From: Oceanobacillus manasiensis
GTDB lineage: Bacteria > Bacillota > Bacilli > Bacillales > Amphibacillaceae
Assembly (NCBI RefSeq): GCF_000724085.1
Contig: NZ_CCDL010000001.1
Span: 1,550,001-1,614,000 of the forward strand
Direction: 5' to 3'
DNA length: 64,000 nt
Part shown: positions 54,639 through 63,360 of the stretch, in pieces
Position numbering within the stretch: the first letter of the stretch is position 1
Layout: each line of letters starts with the position of its first letter
Position numbers and translations under genes: made by a program
Notes under the pieces: model-generated
The model's input: only the letters and a program-made list of their open reading frames with translations
Told to the model about the DNA's origin: nothing
The model's database searches: none

Positions 54639-55772
54639 ATGAAAAAGACGATGTTGTTTCTTGCAGGTTTTTTTGCTTTACTGTGGGTCTCTCTTTCGCC
54701 CTCCCATGAAATGTATGCTGTGCAAGGTATAGATCAAGTCGAAGAAAAGACAGTTAAGGTAGCTACGTATAATATTGCAGCAGGAAGGGGGACAGATGGT
54801 GTATATAATGTAGAACGTATCGCAAGGGCAATTGAGGAAACGGATGCCGATATTATAGGGTTACAGGAAGTAGACGTCCATTGGGGAGCGCGAAGTAATC
54901 ATGACGACATGGTAGCAATACTTGCTGACCATTTAAATATGGACTATTATTTCGCACCAATCTATGATTTTGCCCCAACAGTTGAAGGGGAACCTCGCAG
55001 GCAATTTGGTGTAGCTGTTTTAAGTAAATATCCGATTACGAATGCAGCAAATAGAGAGATTGCAAGATTGTCGACACAAGATCCGAACCCAGAACCTACG
55101 CCTGCACCAGGGTTCTTAGAAGCACAAATTAACGTGGAAGGTGCTGAGGTATCCTTTTATGTTACACATCTTGACTACCGAGGAGACCCAACAGTAAGAG
55201 AAATGCAGGTTGCTGATATGCAAGCTATTATGGCTGAACAAACATATAGTCTTCTCGTTGGCGATATGAACGCAAGACCAGAGGCACCAGAACTTCAGCC
55301 AATATTTCAGAAATATAACGATGCTTGGAAGTGGAGCGAAAACGGTGAGGGGTACACATATCCAGCTACCGAAGCCGATCGCAGAATTGATTATATATTT
55401 GCCTCACCTAGAATAGAAATCCAATCAGCTGAGACGATGTCTACTGAGGCAGCTGATCATCTGCCAGTTGTTGCTGAAATTTCTCTCCTACAAGGAAGTC
55501 ATTCATATAATTTGAAAGGGACAGAATGGCTTGTCGATCATTATACGGACTATGGAGAAATTCGAGATGCACAGACTTCCAGCATGTTACACAACCATTT
55601 GAGAGCACTTCACTATTACGAAAAACAGGACAAAGAAGAAAAACTCCTGAAGCACTTGCAAGGGATGAAAGTACTGCTTGACCATCAAAAGGAGTCAGAG
55701 TTGATTTCTGAAAAAGCGTGGCAAGATCTCATCAGGGATATACATTATTTTATGGGGGAATGGGATCTATAA
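54639..55772 (+). CDS. Secreted endonuclease/exonuclease/phosphatase family protein with FIMAH-like tail
   Basis: A 377-residue exported protein. A signal peptide (1-28) is followed by an EEP (DNase I-like) fold: VKVATYNIAAGRGTDGVYNV, IIGLQEVDVHWG (metal Glu), FYVTHLDYRGDP, LVGDMNARPEAPEL (catalytic Asp/Asn), YPATEADRRIDYIFASPR and the final AADHLPVVAEI (Asp-His). Such enzymes hydrolyse phosphodiesters in nucleic acids, lipids or small molecules. The last ~82 residues (HLRALHYYEK ... KLLKHL) are the shared module. The ATG follows AAAGGGGAGTAAATTTA. It is the last FIMAH-tailed gene of the run. Confidence 0.85.
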   Translation: MKKTMLFLAGFFALLWVSLSPSHEMYAVQGIDQVEEKTVKVATYNIAAGRGTDGVYNVERIARAIEETDADIIGLQEVDVHWGARSNHDDMVAILADHLNMDYYFAPIYDFAPTVEGEPRRQFGVAVLSKYPITNAANREIARLSTQDPNPEPTPAPGFLEAQINVEGAEVSFYVTHLDYRGDPTVREMQVADMQAIMAEQTYSLLVGDMNARPEAPELQPIFQKYNDAWKWSENGEGYTYPATEADRRIDYIFASPRIEIQSAETMSTEAADHLPVVAEISLLQGSHSYNLKGTEWLVDHYTDYGEIRDAQTSSMLHNHLRALHYYEKQDKEEKLLKHLQGMKVLLDHQKESELISEKAWQDLIRDIHYFMGEWDL

Positions 55773-55836
55773 CATTTTGTGGTCAAATGGAGGAGTAAAG
55801 TCCCCCTAGTTGAGCTGACCTAGTAATAGAAGTAAA

Positions 55837-55884
55837 GAAACTGCCTTTGCCCTAAATTGAATAGGGGGAAGGCAGTTTAGTTTA
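55837..55884. terminator. Bidirectional terminator
   Basis: AAACTGCCTT with CCCTA pairs with TAGGG and AAGGCAGTTT, between the EEP gene and the convergent minus-strand gene. Confidence 0.8.
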
Positions 55885-55936
55885 TATGATCGTATAGAAA
55901 TTGTAATGATGAATTGGGTTCTTCCTTCAACACATA

Positions 55937-56320
55937 TTAGACCCGGCTAATGACAAAAGCAATCATTCCACTAATAACAAAATAACCGAAAAGAACCAGC
56001 ATAACAGTTGAAGTAGAAATAGATGTAACACCTATCGAGATTAAAATCGCCAGTACAATAATAATGATAGCTAGAAAAGTATGGGAAGCATAAAAATAAA
56101 ACGTTTTCATTTTCTGTCTAGTTCTTTCATCAAATTCCGGTGTATTGTCTGATTTATTCTTTACATAGATTACATTAACGATGAAAGATAGTACTACTGC
56201 AGTCAATCCTCCAAGTATGGCTCCCCAGCTAAAGTCACCTATTTGACCAAGGGATATTCCAATTAACCCTCCTAATGCTGCAAAACTTAATGTCCATTGA
56301 GAATAATTTCGTTTATTCAA
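55937..56320 (-). CDS. Four-helix membrane protein, DUF2178-like
   Basis: A 127-residue membrane protein with four predicted helices in two pairs and a conserved cytosolic loop PEFDERTRQKMKTFYFYASH. That D-E-R loop is typical of small Bacillaceae membrane proteins (DUF2178/DUF3796-like) often encoded with a short helix-turn-helix regulator; the regulator is missing here. The TTG at 56320 is preferred because AGAGGAGTGATCGAC precedes it; a GTG at 56329 lies within that ribosome site. Function is unknown. Two palindromes upstream (56442 and 56484) are likely operators. Confidence 0.65.
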   Translation of the reverse strand: MNKRNYSQWTLSFAALGGLIGISLGQIGDFSWGAILGGLTAVVLSFIVNVIYVKNKSDNTPEFDERTRQKMKTFYFYASHTFLAIIIIVLAILISIGVTSISTSTVMLVLFGYFVISGMIAFVISRV

Positions 56321-56441
56321 GTCGATCACTCCTCTTCTAAAATGAATAATTTTTCAATTGGAAGGTTGCGATTTTCAGAGCTAATTCAAGACTAAGATTA
56401 TACTTGTTATCTTTTCAGGCATTTTTTTCAACGTCGTAAAT

Positions 56442-56503
56442 GTAAAGGTATCTTTACTTAATTTATAACATACCTTACGCATAATGTAAATATATCTTTA
56501 CAT
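56442..56503. promoter_or_regulatory. Two related palindromic operators
   Basis: GTAAAGGTATCTTTAC (56442-56457) and ATGTAAATATATCTTTACAT (56484-56503) share the motif GTAAA-N6-TTTAC and lie between the divergent membrane protein and symporter units, about 27 bases apart. The regulator is not encoded in the window. Confidence 0.6.
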
Positions 56504-56612
56504 TGTAAGTTTGAGGCTCCCTTTCTCATTTAATTAACACCTATTTTCGATTAAATGAAATATTCTAATTGTTATGTTAATATGGTAAAGATAAAGACAA
56601 AGGAGGAATAGG

Positions 56613-56726
56613 ATGGAATATGCAATTAGTGGGTGGACATTATTTTGGTTTGTTGTTCCCTTGCCGCTATTGGTAGTCTGGGCAGTGATTACCTTTTTCA
56701 CAGAAAAGGGGGATGAAACGAAATGA
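56613..56726 (+). CDS. Small accessory protein of the SSS symporter
   Basis: A 37-residue protein with one central helix (residues 9-29) and a charged tail (TEKGDETK). The ATG follows AGGAGGAATAGG and the stop overlaps the symporter start as ATGA, so the two are translationally coupled. Such tiny membrane partners precede many sodium:solute symporters in Bacillaceae. Function is inferred from position. Confidence 0.75.
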   Translation: MEYAISGWTLFWFVVPLPLLVVWAVITFFTEKGDETK

Positions 56727-58222
56727 ATCCCACATTAATAACATTTATCTTTTATCTAGTTGGTATGATCGTCGTCGGTATTGTGACGTATAGAATGACG
56801 AACACATTATCAGATTATGTGCTTGGAGGTAGAAAGCTAAACAGCTGGGTTGCAGCATTTTCAGCTTCTGCAAGTGATTTTAGCGGATGGCTCTTAATTG
56901 GTTTGCCTGGTGCGGCTTATGCAGCAGGGCTTGGACAATGGAGTCTTTGGATTGCAATTGGTCTGGCGGTAGGTGCCATGATTAATTGGCAATATGTCGC
57001 AAAACGACTGCGCATTTATACCGAATACTCCAATAACTCCATAACTTTACCGCAGTTTTTTGAAAATCGTTTTCGGGATAATTCCCACCTCTTACGTGTT
57101 ATTTCAGCAGTATTTATATTAGCGTTTTTCTTATTTTATACAGCCTCTGGACTGGTGGCGGGTGCTAAATTATTCCAGGGAACATTTGATATGGATTATC
57201 ACTTTGCTTTAACGATTGGTGCCATTATTATTGTATCTTACACCTTTTTGGGTGGTTTTCTGGCAGTTAGCTATACCGATTTTGTCCAAGGAGTACTTAT
57301 GTCGGCAGCACTTTTATTTACGTCGATTTATGGATTGATTCAGATTGGTGGATTTGGGGAATTATTTAATCAGCTTGGTCAAATCACACCGAATTTAATT
57401 AATGCATTCGCAGCAACAGATTATAACCAAGCAGAAGGAATACTTTGGGAACCTTTGGGAGCCATCGGAGCGGTTGGGATTATTTCTGCGCTTGCCTGGG
57501 GTCTTGGTTATTTTGGGCAACCACACATCCTAGCTCGTTTTATGGCAATTCGTTCACATAAAGAAGTACGAAAAGCACGTCTGATCAGTGTAAGTTTTGG
57601 ACTTGTTATCCCTCTATATGGTGCCTTAATTGTCGGGATGCTTGGTATCGTAACATTTACAGAGCCTCTCGCTGATTCTGAGCAGGTCTTCATTCAGCTC
57701 GTACAAGTAATCTATAATCCATGGATTGCAGGGATTCTACTAGCAGCAGTACTGGCAGCGATTATGAGTACGGTAGATTCACAACTACTTGTTTCTTCTA
57801 GTGCACTTTCCGAGGATTTTTATCGTAGATATTTCCGAAAAAGTGCTTCGGATAAAGAACTCGTATGGGTTGGGCGAATTTCCGTTCTTGTTATTGCGAT
57901 TATCGCGATCATGCTTGCATGGAATGAAACAAGCTCTGTGCTTGATCTTGTTAGCTATGCATGGGCAGGATTTGGGGCAACGTTTGGTCCAGCCGTTTTG
58001 TTTTCCCTGTTCTGGAGAAAAATGTCTCGAAATGGTGCAGTTGCGGGGATCATTGTCGGTGGTGTAACGGTCTTCCTATGGCCACTAACAGGCTCTGCTC
58101 TTTACGAGATCGTACCAGGATTTGTTCTATCAAGCATTGCGATTATTTTATTCAGTTTAATTGGAAATGGACCTTCTAAAGAAATACAGGAAGAATACGA
58201 TAAAGTTGCAGGCGTAAAATAA
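56723..58222 (+). CDS. Sodium:solute symporter, PutP-like
   Basis: A 499-residue SSS-family transporter with about 13 predicted helices. It shows the PutP signature SDYVLGGRKLNSWVAAFSAS, ASDFSGWLLIGLPGAAYAAG and, in the middle, LAAIMSTVDSQLLVSSSALS. These hold the sodium-binding helices 1 and 8 of the LeuT fold. By similarity it would import proline, but the operon with a ureohydrolase and the 37-residue partner suggests a guanidino compound or another amino acid. The start is coupled to the upstream gene. Confidence 0.88.
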   Translation: MNPTLITFIFYLVGMIVVGIVTYRMTNTLSDYVLGGRKLNSWVAAFSASASDFSGWLLIGLPGAAYAAGLGQWSLWIAIGLAVGAMINWQYVAKRLRIYTEYSNNSITLPQFFENRFRDNSHLLRVISAVFILAFFLFYTASGLVAGAKLFQGTFDMDYHFALTIGAIIIVSYTFLGGFLAVSYTDFVQGVLMSAALLFTSIYGLIQIGGFGELFNQLGQITPNLINAFAATDYNQAEGILWEPLGAIGAVGIISALAWGLGYFGQPHILARFMAIRSHKEVRKARLISVSFGLVIPLYGALIVGMLGIVTFTEPLADSEQVFIQLVQVIYNPWIAGILLAAVLAAIMSTVDSQLLVSSSALSEDFYRRYFRKSASDKELVWVGRISVLVIAIIAIMLAWNETSSVLDLVSYAWAGFGATFGPAVLFSLFWRKMSRNGAVAGIIVGGVTVFLWPLTGSALYEIVPGFVLSSIAIILFSLIGNGPSKEIQEEYDKVAGVK

Positions 58223-58240
58223 CGTTAGGAGTGATACAGC

Positions 58241-59194
58241 ATGAGTCAAAATAAATTATATGGCAATACACCTTGCTATCTTAATGGAAAAAAAGTGAAA
58301 TTAGGAAAAGATGATGTTTCTGATCGCGATGTGCTCATTTACGGTGTCCCTTGGGAGGGCGCCGTAACATGGGGAGATTACACGGGCTGTGAGCTAGGTC
58401 CAAAGGCTATCCGACTCAACTCTGCTCGGTATTCAGGCTACTTACCGGAACTTGATGACATCGATGTTCTTTCCCATTATACAATTGGAGATCTCGGGGA
58501 TGTCGATGTAGTACCAGCAGATACAATTGAGACAATGAAACGAATTGAGGACTTTGCCTCTGGTGTTTGGAAAACTGGCAAATTCCCTGTCGCGTTCGGT
58601 GGTGATCATGGTATTACCTATCCCATTGTAAAAGCTTTAAGTGAAGAAGTGGATGGTAAAGTGGGCGTCATTCATCTGGATGCACACTATGATAACTATA
58701 AAGAGTATGAAGGCGACCTATATGCCAGAAGCACACCATTCCATCGAATTTACGAAAGTGAAAGCGTGCGGAATGAAAGTATAGTTCATATGGGGATTCA
58801 CGGTCCGAGGAACGCACCAGAAACAGGAAAATACGCCAAGGAAGTCGGCGCAACTACCATCTCTGTTAGAGAGGTGCGCAAGGCAAAGGATCTGGCAGCA
58901 TTAGCTGAAAAAGCATATAACATTGCCAGTGAAGGAACAGAAGCAGTGTATTTGAGCATTTGCAGTGATGTACTCGACTTTGCATTCAATCCAGGCGGCC
59001 CAGTTGATGGAAATGGGCTCACGTCTTATGAGTTATTGGAGCTCGTGCATGAGTTTGCCAAAATGGGTATTCGCGGAATGGACTACGTAGAAGTTTATCC
59101 ACAGCAAGATCCTAACGATAATTCCTCCCATTTTGTTACCTATGCGGTTCTCTACGCATTGGCCGGGAATATATTACATGAAAAAGCGAAATAA
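58241..59194 (+). CDS. Ureohydrolase (arginase/agmatinase family) with an altered metal ligand
   Basis: A 317-residue enzyme of the ureohydrolase family. FGGDHGITYP (His123) and DAHYD (Asp147, His149, Asp151) are conserved metal motifs. The third motif, normally S-x-D-x-D-x-x-D-P, reads SICSDVLDFAFNPG, so the first of its two metal Asp is Cys241 and the second is Asp243. Such a change may alter the manganese or nickel centre or the substrate. Family reactions include arginine, agmatine, formiminoglutamate, guanidinobutyrate and guanidine hydrolysis; none can be assigned. It is 18 bases after the symporter, with GTTAGGAGTGATACAGC before the ATG. Confidence 0.85.
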   Translation: MSQNKLYGNTPCYLNGKKVKLGKDDVSDRDVLIYGVPWEGAVTWGDYTGCELGPKAIRLNSARYSGYLPELDDIDVLSHYTIGDLGDVDVVPADTIETMKRIEDFASGVWKTGKFPVAFGGDHGITYPIVKALSEEVDGKVGVIHLDAHYDNYKEYEGDLYARSTPFHRIYESESVRNESIVHMGIHGPRNAPETGKYAKEVGATTISVREVRKAKDLAALAEKAYNIASEGTEAVYLSICSDVLDFAFNPGGPVDGNGLTSYELLELVHEFAKMGIRGMDYVEVYPQQDPNDNSSHFVTYAVLYALAGNILHEKAK

Positions 59195-59208
59195 GCTGAG
59201 CAGGTGGA

Positions 59209-59237
59209 CCACTTCCTTGAGGGGAAGTGGTTTTTTT
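59209..59237 (+). terminator. Terminator of the symporter-ureohydrolase operon
   Basis: CCACTTCC / GGAAGTGG stem followed by seven T. Confidence 0.9.
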
Positions 59238-59280
59238 GTAAAAGGAAGACATTCAAGCTTGAAACGAAATATTATTCCTT

Positions 59281-59450
59281 AAGAGTGACGCAGCAATCTT
59301 GGAAAGAGACGCAGCACTCCAGCGAAGAGACGCACCGAACGCAGTAAGAGACGCAACACTCCAGCGAAGAGACGCACCGAACTCAGTAAGAGACGCAGCA
59401 CTCCAGCGAAGAGACGCACCTATCTCAGGAAATGACGCCCCCCTCGCCTA
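59281..59450. repeat. 21-bp tandem repeat array E (8 units, AAGAGACGC core)
   Basis: Units at 59281, 59304, 59325, 59346, 59367, 59388, 59409 and 59430, exactly 21 bases apart after the first. Typical unit AAGAGACGCAGCACTCCAGC plus one base, alternating with AAGAGACGCACCGAACTCAG. It lies just after the operon terminator. Confidence 0.95.
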
Positions 59451-59588
59451 AGCCCACTCGAGGCAAAACAGAATCACGTGTCCTAAAAAATGAATTCCAA
59501 AAAATATCTACAATCCGTCAATAGACCTATAAATTAAGACAAGTTAAGCCGATATAAAAAGTAGAGGTAACAAAGAGGGGGAATCATA

Positions 59589-60905
59589 TTGGGATTAACC
59601 ATACATAAAAAGCAAAAAAATGAAAAGAACAAGCAATCACTGCAGTTAGCTGCAAGTGAAATGAATCCTACGATTGAAGTAACACCAGGGTCAGATTTGG
59701 AAAAGCAATTAAAGATGCTTGATTTGAAGCGAGAAGACTTTGCAATGGCTATGGCGTTAAAGCCATATGTGGAAGAAGATAATAAAAATATCATTGACTG
59801 CTTCTATGGCAGCATTGAAGAAAATCCTAAGCTTATCGCGATTATTAAAGAACATAGTTCCATAGATAAATTGAAGCTGACGTTAGAAAGACATATTATT
59901 GAGATGTTTTCCGGCGAAATTAGTGAAGCGTTTATTGAACGTCGAAAACGTATCGCACATATCCATGTGAAAATTGGCCTTACGCAGAAATGGTATATTG
60001 CTTCATTTCAGAAGTTATTTGACGGGCTTACTAATTTAATTGTAGAAAAGTTCCCACACCAGGATGATCGTCTACTCGGAATAAAGCTTGTCAATAAACT
60101 ATTGAACCTCGAACAACAAGTTGTGTTGGAAGCATACGACGATGAAGTGACAGAATACCGAGACCAACAAGAACAGGCTAAGATGGAAATCCTTCATTCA
60201 GTTGAGCAAACTTCCGCAGAGCTTGCGGCATTAGCTGAGGAGACAAATGCATCTATTGGTGACATGACCGCAAAAATTGGCGTGATCACAACGAGCTCAA
60301 GAAGCGGTACGGAATTGGCGCAAAATGCTAAACATGCCGCTGACAAAGGAGTTTCCAGACTTTCTGATATGCGTTCTTCTGTTCAAGAGTTAGAGGATAG
60401 TACAGCGAAGATTGTTTTGGAAATGTCCAATTTGGAAACAACGTCTGTGAAAATTAAAGAAATCATTGAAATTGTAAAGTCCATCGCTGACCAAACTAAT
60501 TTGTTAGCATTAAACGCATCCATTGAAGCGGCAAGAGCAGGCGAGCATGGACGAGGCTTTGCTGTTGTAGCAGAAGAAGTGCGTAAGCTTGCTGAACAGA
60601 CAGGCAGCTCCGTGACAAATGTTACCGATCTTGTTAACCAAACAGGAGAGCAAGTCTTCAATAGCTCATCTAATATCAAAGTGGCACAGGAATTTTTGGA
60701 TACAATTAAAAGCGAACTAAAAAATACAGAAGATGCTTTTGGTGAAATTGATGCGAGCATGGATAAGTCGAAACGCAGCAATGAAACAATTCAGGATGAT
60801 TTGGAAATCTTTAATGAAGCAGTTAGCGGAATTGAACAATCTGCGACAACGATTTCCCAATCAGCTGATACATTAAATCGCTTGTTGGCAGATAGAGATA
60901 GATAA
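59589..60905 (+). CDS. hemAT: HemAT globin-coupled aerotaxis receptor
   Basis: A 438-residue soluble chemoreceptor. A sensor globin (about residues 40-190) carries [20 protein letters not shown], whose His126 is the expected proximal heme ligand. The signalling domain (about 220-435) has the hairpin tip [20 protein letters not shown] and [20 protein letters not shown]. It binds oxygen through heme and signals to CheA for aerotaxis. Length matches B. subtilis HemAT (432). Translation starts at TTG 59589 after AAAGAGGGGGAATCA. A terminator follows. Confidence 0.93.
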   Translation: MGLTIHKKQKNEKNKQSLQLAASEMNPTIEVTPGSDLEKQLKMLDLKREDFAMAMALKPYVEEDNKNIIDCFYGSIEENPKLIAIIKEHSSIDKLKLTLERHIIEMFSGEISEAFIERRKRIAHIHVKIGLTQKWYIASFQKLFDGLTNLIVEKFPHQDDRLLGIKLVNKLLNLEQQVVLEAYDDEVTEYRDQQEQAKMEILHSVEQTSAELAALAEETNASIGDMTAKIGVITTSSRSGTELAQNAKHAADKGVSRLSDMRSSVQELEDSTAKIVLEMSNLETTSVKIKEIIEIVKSIADQTNLLALNASIEAARAGEHGRGFAVVAEEVRKLAEQTGSSVTNVTDLVNQTGEQVFNSSSNIKVAQEFLDTIKSELKNTEDAFGEIDASMDKSKRSNETIQDDLEIFNEAVSGIEQSATTISQSADTLNRLLADRDR

Positions 60906-60911
60906 ACGTTA

Positions 60912-60943
60912 AAAGGAATTCTTCATTAGAAGAGTTCCTTTTT
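60912..60943 (+). terminator. Terminator of hemAT
   Basis: AAGGAATTCTTC / GAAGAGTTCCTT stem followed by TTTT. Confidence 0.8.
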
Positions 60944-61072
60944 CATACCATGCAGATAAATAGACCTACTTTCTTCCTATATAAATATCCTCCTATATAC
61001 ACTTGTTGCTAATAAACTGAAATGTTACGATTATATTACAAACTTATTCTAAGCATACAAGGAGGGGACAGA

Positions 61073-61327
61073 TTGACCAAAGAAATGATGGAAGATCTGT
61101 TGCAAAGTGTCACAAAGCTATTAGATGAAATCAATGAATTACAAACAAACAGCAAGCAAATGGATGAACTGTTTCTAAGTTTAGAAATTAGAGCCAATAA
61201 CATAGAACTGACGTTAAACGGATTACAGCAGAATGTCGTACGATTAGACCAACGAATCGCAACAGTGGTAGAGAGACAGCTTGAAAAAAGCACTAATAAG
61301 TTTTTATCCCAAGGGATGATTCAATAG
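61073..61327 (+). CDS. Small coiled-coil protein (paralogue 1)
   Basis: An 84-residue charged, helical protein (MEDLLQSVTKLLDEINELQT, then LSLEIRANNIELTLNGLQQN and RLDQRIATVVERQLEKS). The TTG at 61073 is preferred because CAAGGAGGGGACAGA lies directly before it; the open frame continues 17 codons upstream. It is followed by a hairpin (61328) nearly identical to that after the next small gene, suggesting duplication. Function is unknown. Confidence 0.65.
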   Translation: MTKEMMEDLLQSVTKLLDEINELQTNSKQMDELFLSLEIRANNIELTLNGLQQNVVRLDQRIATVVERQLEKSTNKFLSQGMIQ

Positions 61328-61356
61328 GGCGTGCGTCTGCAGGCTTATTTTTTTTT
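61328..61356 (+). terminator. Terminator, first copy
   Basis: GCGTGCGTCTGCAGGC folds as GC-TGC/GCA-GC, followed by TTA and a long T run. Nearly identical to the copy at 61711. Confidence 0.65.
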
Positions 61357-61506
61357 CTTTTTGTGTGAATTTCTGGGAGACATAATTCTGTTTTCCAATA
61401 GGAAAAAGTGTAATATGGTTAGGATTTTAACTACTAAAATAACTTTTTGGGTGCTTGTTGGGTAAGCCTAACCATGGTAGGATAAGTTAAGAAAGAGGTG
61501 AGGAAT

Positions 61507-61710
61507 GTGGGAGATATTTCAAACAGAGATATTATGCAGGCTATCACAGAACTGGGAAAAAAGGTATCCGATTTAGATACACGCGTTGCCAATCTAGAAA
61601 AAGAAATTAAACAGGACATTCGCAAATTGGACGCCAAGTTTTCTGTGCTTAGTGATAGTGTTGTTGAAACAAAGGCTGATATGAAGTTATTAAAACAAAA
61701 CCAACATTAA
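61507..61710 (+). CDS. Small coiled-coil protein (paralogue 2)
   Basis: A 67-residue coiled coil (DISNRDIMQAITELGKKVSD, then DTRVANLEKEIKQDIRKLDA). The start is taken as GTG 61507 after AAAGAGGTGAGGAAT; a GTG three codons earlier lies in the ribosome site. The heptad pattern resembles the small proteins at 61073 and 20431. Function is unknown. Confidence 0.6.
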   Translation: MGDISNRDIMQAITELGKKVSDLDTRVANLEKEIKQDIRKLDAKFSVLSDSVVETKADMKLLKQNQH

Positions 61711-61739
61711 AGCGTGCGTCCGCAAGCTTATTTTTTTTG
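61711..61739 (+). terminator. Terminator, second copy
   Basis: GCGTGCGTCCGCAAGC folds like the copy at 61328 and is followed by TTA and eight T. Confidence 0.65.
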
Positions 61740-61745
61740 CTCTAA

Positions 61746-61779
61746 AGAGAAAAAATCCCCGGTTGTCCGAGGATTCTCT
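61746..61779 (-). terminator. Terminator of the fatty acid transporter gene
   Basis: On the minus strand AATCCTCGG / CCGGGGATT is followed by TTTTT. Confidence 0.8.
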
Positions 61780-61781
61780 GT

Positions 61782-63116
61782 TTAAAAGAATAATAGACCA
61801 ATTGAGATTGGAATAAAACTATATACGAGAATTAAGACACAAAAGCCCATAATATCGCGTACTTTTAACCCAGCAATTGCGAGTAAAGGCAGTGCCCAGA
61901 ATGGCTGTATCATATTGGTCCAAGCATCTCCCCAAGCAACGGCGACAGCAGTTTTGGCAGTATCAACTCCCAGGTCAAGCGCAGCAGGAATCATAATCGG
62001 CCCTTGCACAGCCCATTGCCCACCGCCAGATGGAACGAAGAAATTGACTAGCCCCGCGCTCAGGAAAGAAAATAGTGGGAAAGTGAAAGAGTTAGACATG
62101 TTTACAAATGCCATTGACATTTGCTCTGATAACCCAGACGCTACCATCATCCCCATAATGCCTGCGTAAAAAGGAAATTGGACGATAATCCCGCCAACAT
62201 TTTTCACAGCATTCGTTACACTATTCAAGAACCTTCTCGGTGTACGATGGAATAGAATCCCCAAAAATAGCATGATAAAGTTCACGATATTAATATTTAG
62301 ATCAAATCCATTTTGTATGAAAAAGTAAACAATAAAGCCAAAGCCTAACAAACCAATAAAGACAGATAATACCTGGCTGTTTTCCAATTTTTCTGCAGGT
62401 GTCTCGGCTGCTTTTTCTTCCTCAGTCTCTTCATTCGACCCATCAATTGACTCTGGTCTCCATAAATGTGCGTCTCCCTGATTTAATGGATCACGTGATT
62501 TCATTAAGAAGCGATTTACAAATGGAAGAGTGAATAAAAGGAAAAAGACGATAAATAAGTTAAAGCTACTAAACAATGTCTCGGTAACTGGCACTGTTCC
62601 CATCGTATCTTCCATAAAATGACCTGGTGTGGCAATCAAAAGAGGAATGGATGCGGACAACCCACCATGCCAAAGAAGAAAACCACTATAGGCACTGGCC
62701 ATTAAAATACGATAATCTACCGAAGGAACTCGTTTGGCAACATGGATGGCAAATAATGCCCCTACAACAAGCCCAAACCCGTAATTAATAATACAAGCAA
62801 TGGAAGCTACAAATGTAACAAGTAAAATGGCCTGTGGAGGCGTGTTCGCCAACGTACTTACCTTTTTTAATAGATTTCGTACTGCTGGCGTACTAGCTAG
62901 AATATACCCCGTCACCACAATGAGAGACATCTGCATGGCAAATGCTAACAAGTCCCAGAATCCATCTCCCCAGTAAGACACCATGTCCACAGGGGAACTA
63001 TCCGTAAAAATCATGCCAAGAATAAAGACAGCAAGCGTTAAAATAATGGCAAACAAAAATGCGTCAGGCAAATACCGTTGCACCATACGGTCACAAAACC
63101 GCGTAATACTTTTCAT
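61782..63116 (-). CDS. Short-chain fatty acid transporter, AtoE family
   Basis: A 444-residue membrane protein with about 12 predicted helices. The AtoE family opening RYLPDAFLFAIILTLAVF, then MVSYWGDGFWDLLAFAMQMS, NYGFGLVVGALFAIHVAKR and the late VNFFVPSGGGQWAVQGPIMI are diagnostic. It imports short-chain fatty acids such as butyrate or acetoacetate. A hydrophilic loop around residues 220-240 is Glu-rich. The ATG follows AAGGAAGGAGTATGAATCT. A cre-like site upstream suggests CcpA control. Confidence 0.9.
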   Translation of the reverse strand: MKSITRFCDRMVQRYLPDAFLFAIILTLAVFILGMIFTDSSPVDMVSYWGDGFWDLLAFAMQMSLIVVTGYILASTPAVRNLLKKVSTLANTPPQAILLVTFVASIACIINYGFGLVVGALFAIHVAKRVPSVDYRILMASAYSGFLLWHGGLSASIPLLIATPGHFMEDTMGTVPVTETLFSSFNLFIVFFLLFTLPFVNRFLMKSRDPLNQGDAHLWRPESIDGSNEETEEEKAAETPAEKLENSQVLSVFIGLLGFGFIVYFFIQNGFDLNINIVNFIMLFLGILFHRTPRRFLNSVTNAVKNVGGIIVQFPFYAGIMGMMVASGLSEQMSMAFVNMSNSFTFPLFSFLSAGLVNFFVPSGGGQWAVQGPIMIPAALDLGVDTAKTAVAVAWGDAWTNMIQPFWALPLLAIAGLKVRDIMGFCVLILVYSFIPISIGLLFF

Positions 63117-63138
63117 AGATTCATACTCCTTCCTTTTT

Positions 63139-63152
63139 GTTAAGCGCTTTCA
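63139..63152. promoter_or_regulatory. cre-like site before the fatty acid transporter
   Basis: GTTAAGCGCTTTCA matches 12 of 14 positions of TGWAANCGNTNWCA. It lies 22 bases upstream of the start codon, within the expected leader, so repression by CcpA is plausible. Confidence 0.5.
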
Positions 63153-63240
63153 AATAGAATAACAGATTATATGAGCGCTGTTAAAGAATCATATGCCTGT
63201 CACACCTGAAAAATTATTTAACTTTTTTTATAAAAACATT

Positions 63241-63266
63241 TAAACATTCTATAAAACGGTCGATAT
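63241..63266 (+). promoter_or_regulatory. Sigma-D-type flagellin promoter
   Basis: TAAA (63241-63244), 14 bases and GTCGATAT (63259-63266) match the flagellar sigma factor consensus TAAA-N15-GCCGATAT closely. The leader to the flagellin start is about 140 bases. Confidence 0.8.
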
Positions 63267-63360
63267 AAGAAATGTAGTCATCATGATGACAAATGTTTTG
63301 GCCGAACATTGACAATGTTAATAATACAACGGTGATTTTCACCAATGTATTGTTATAGAT

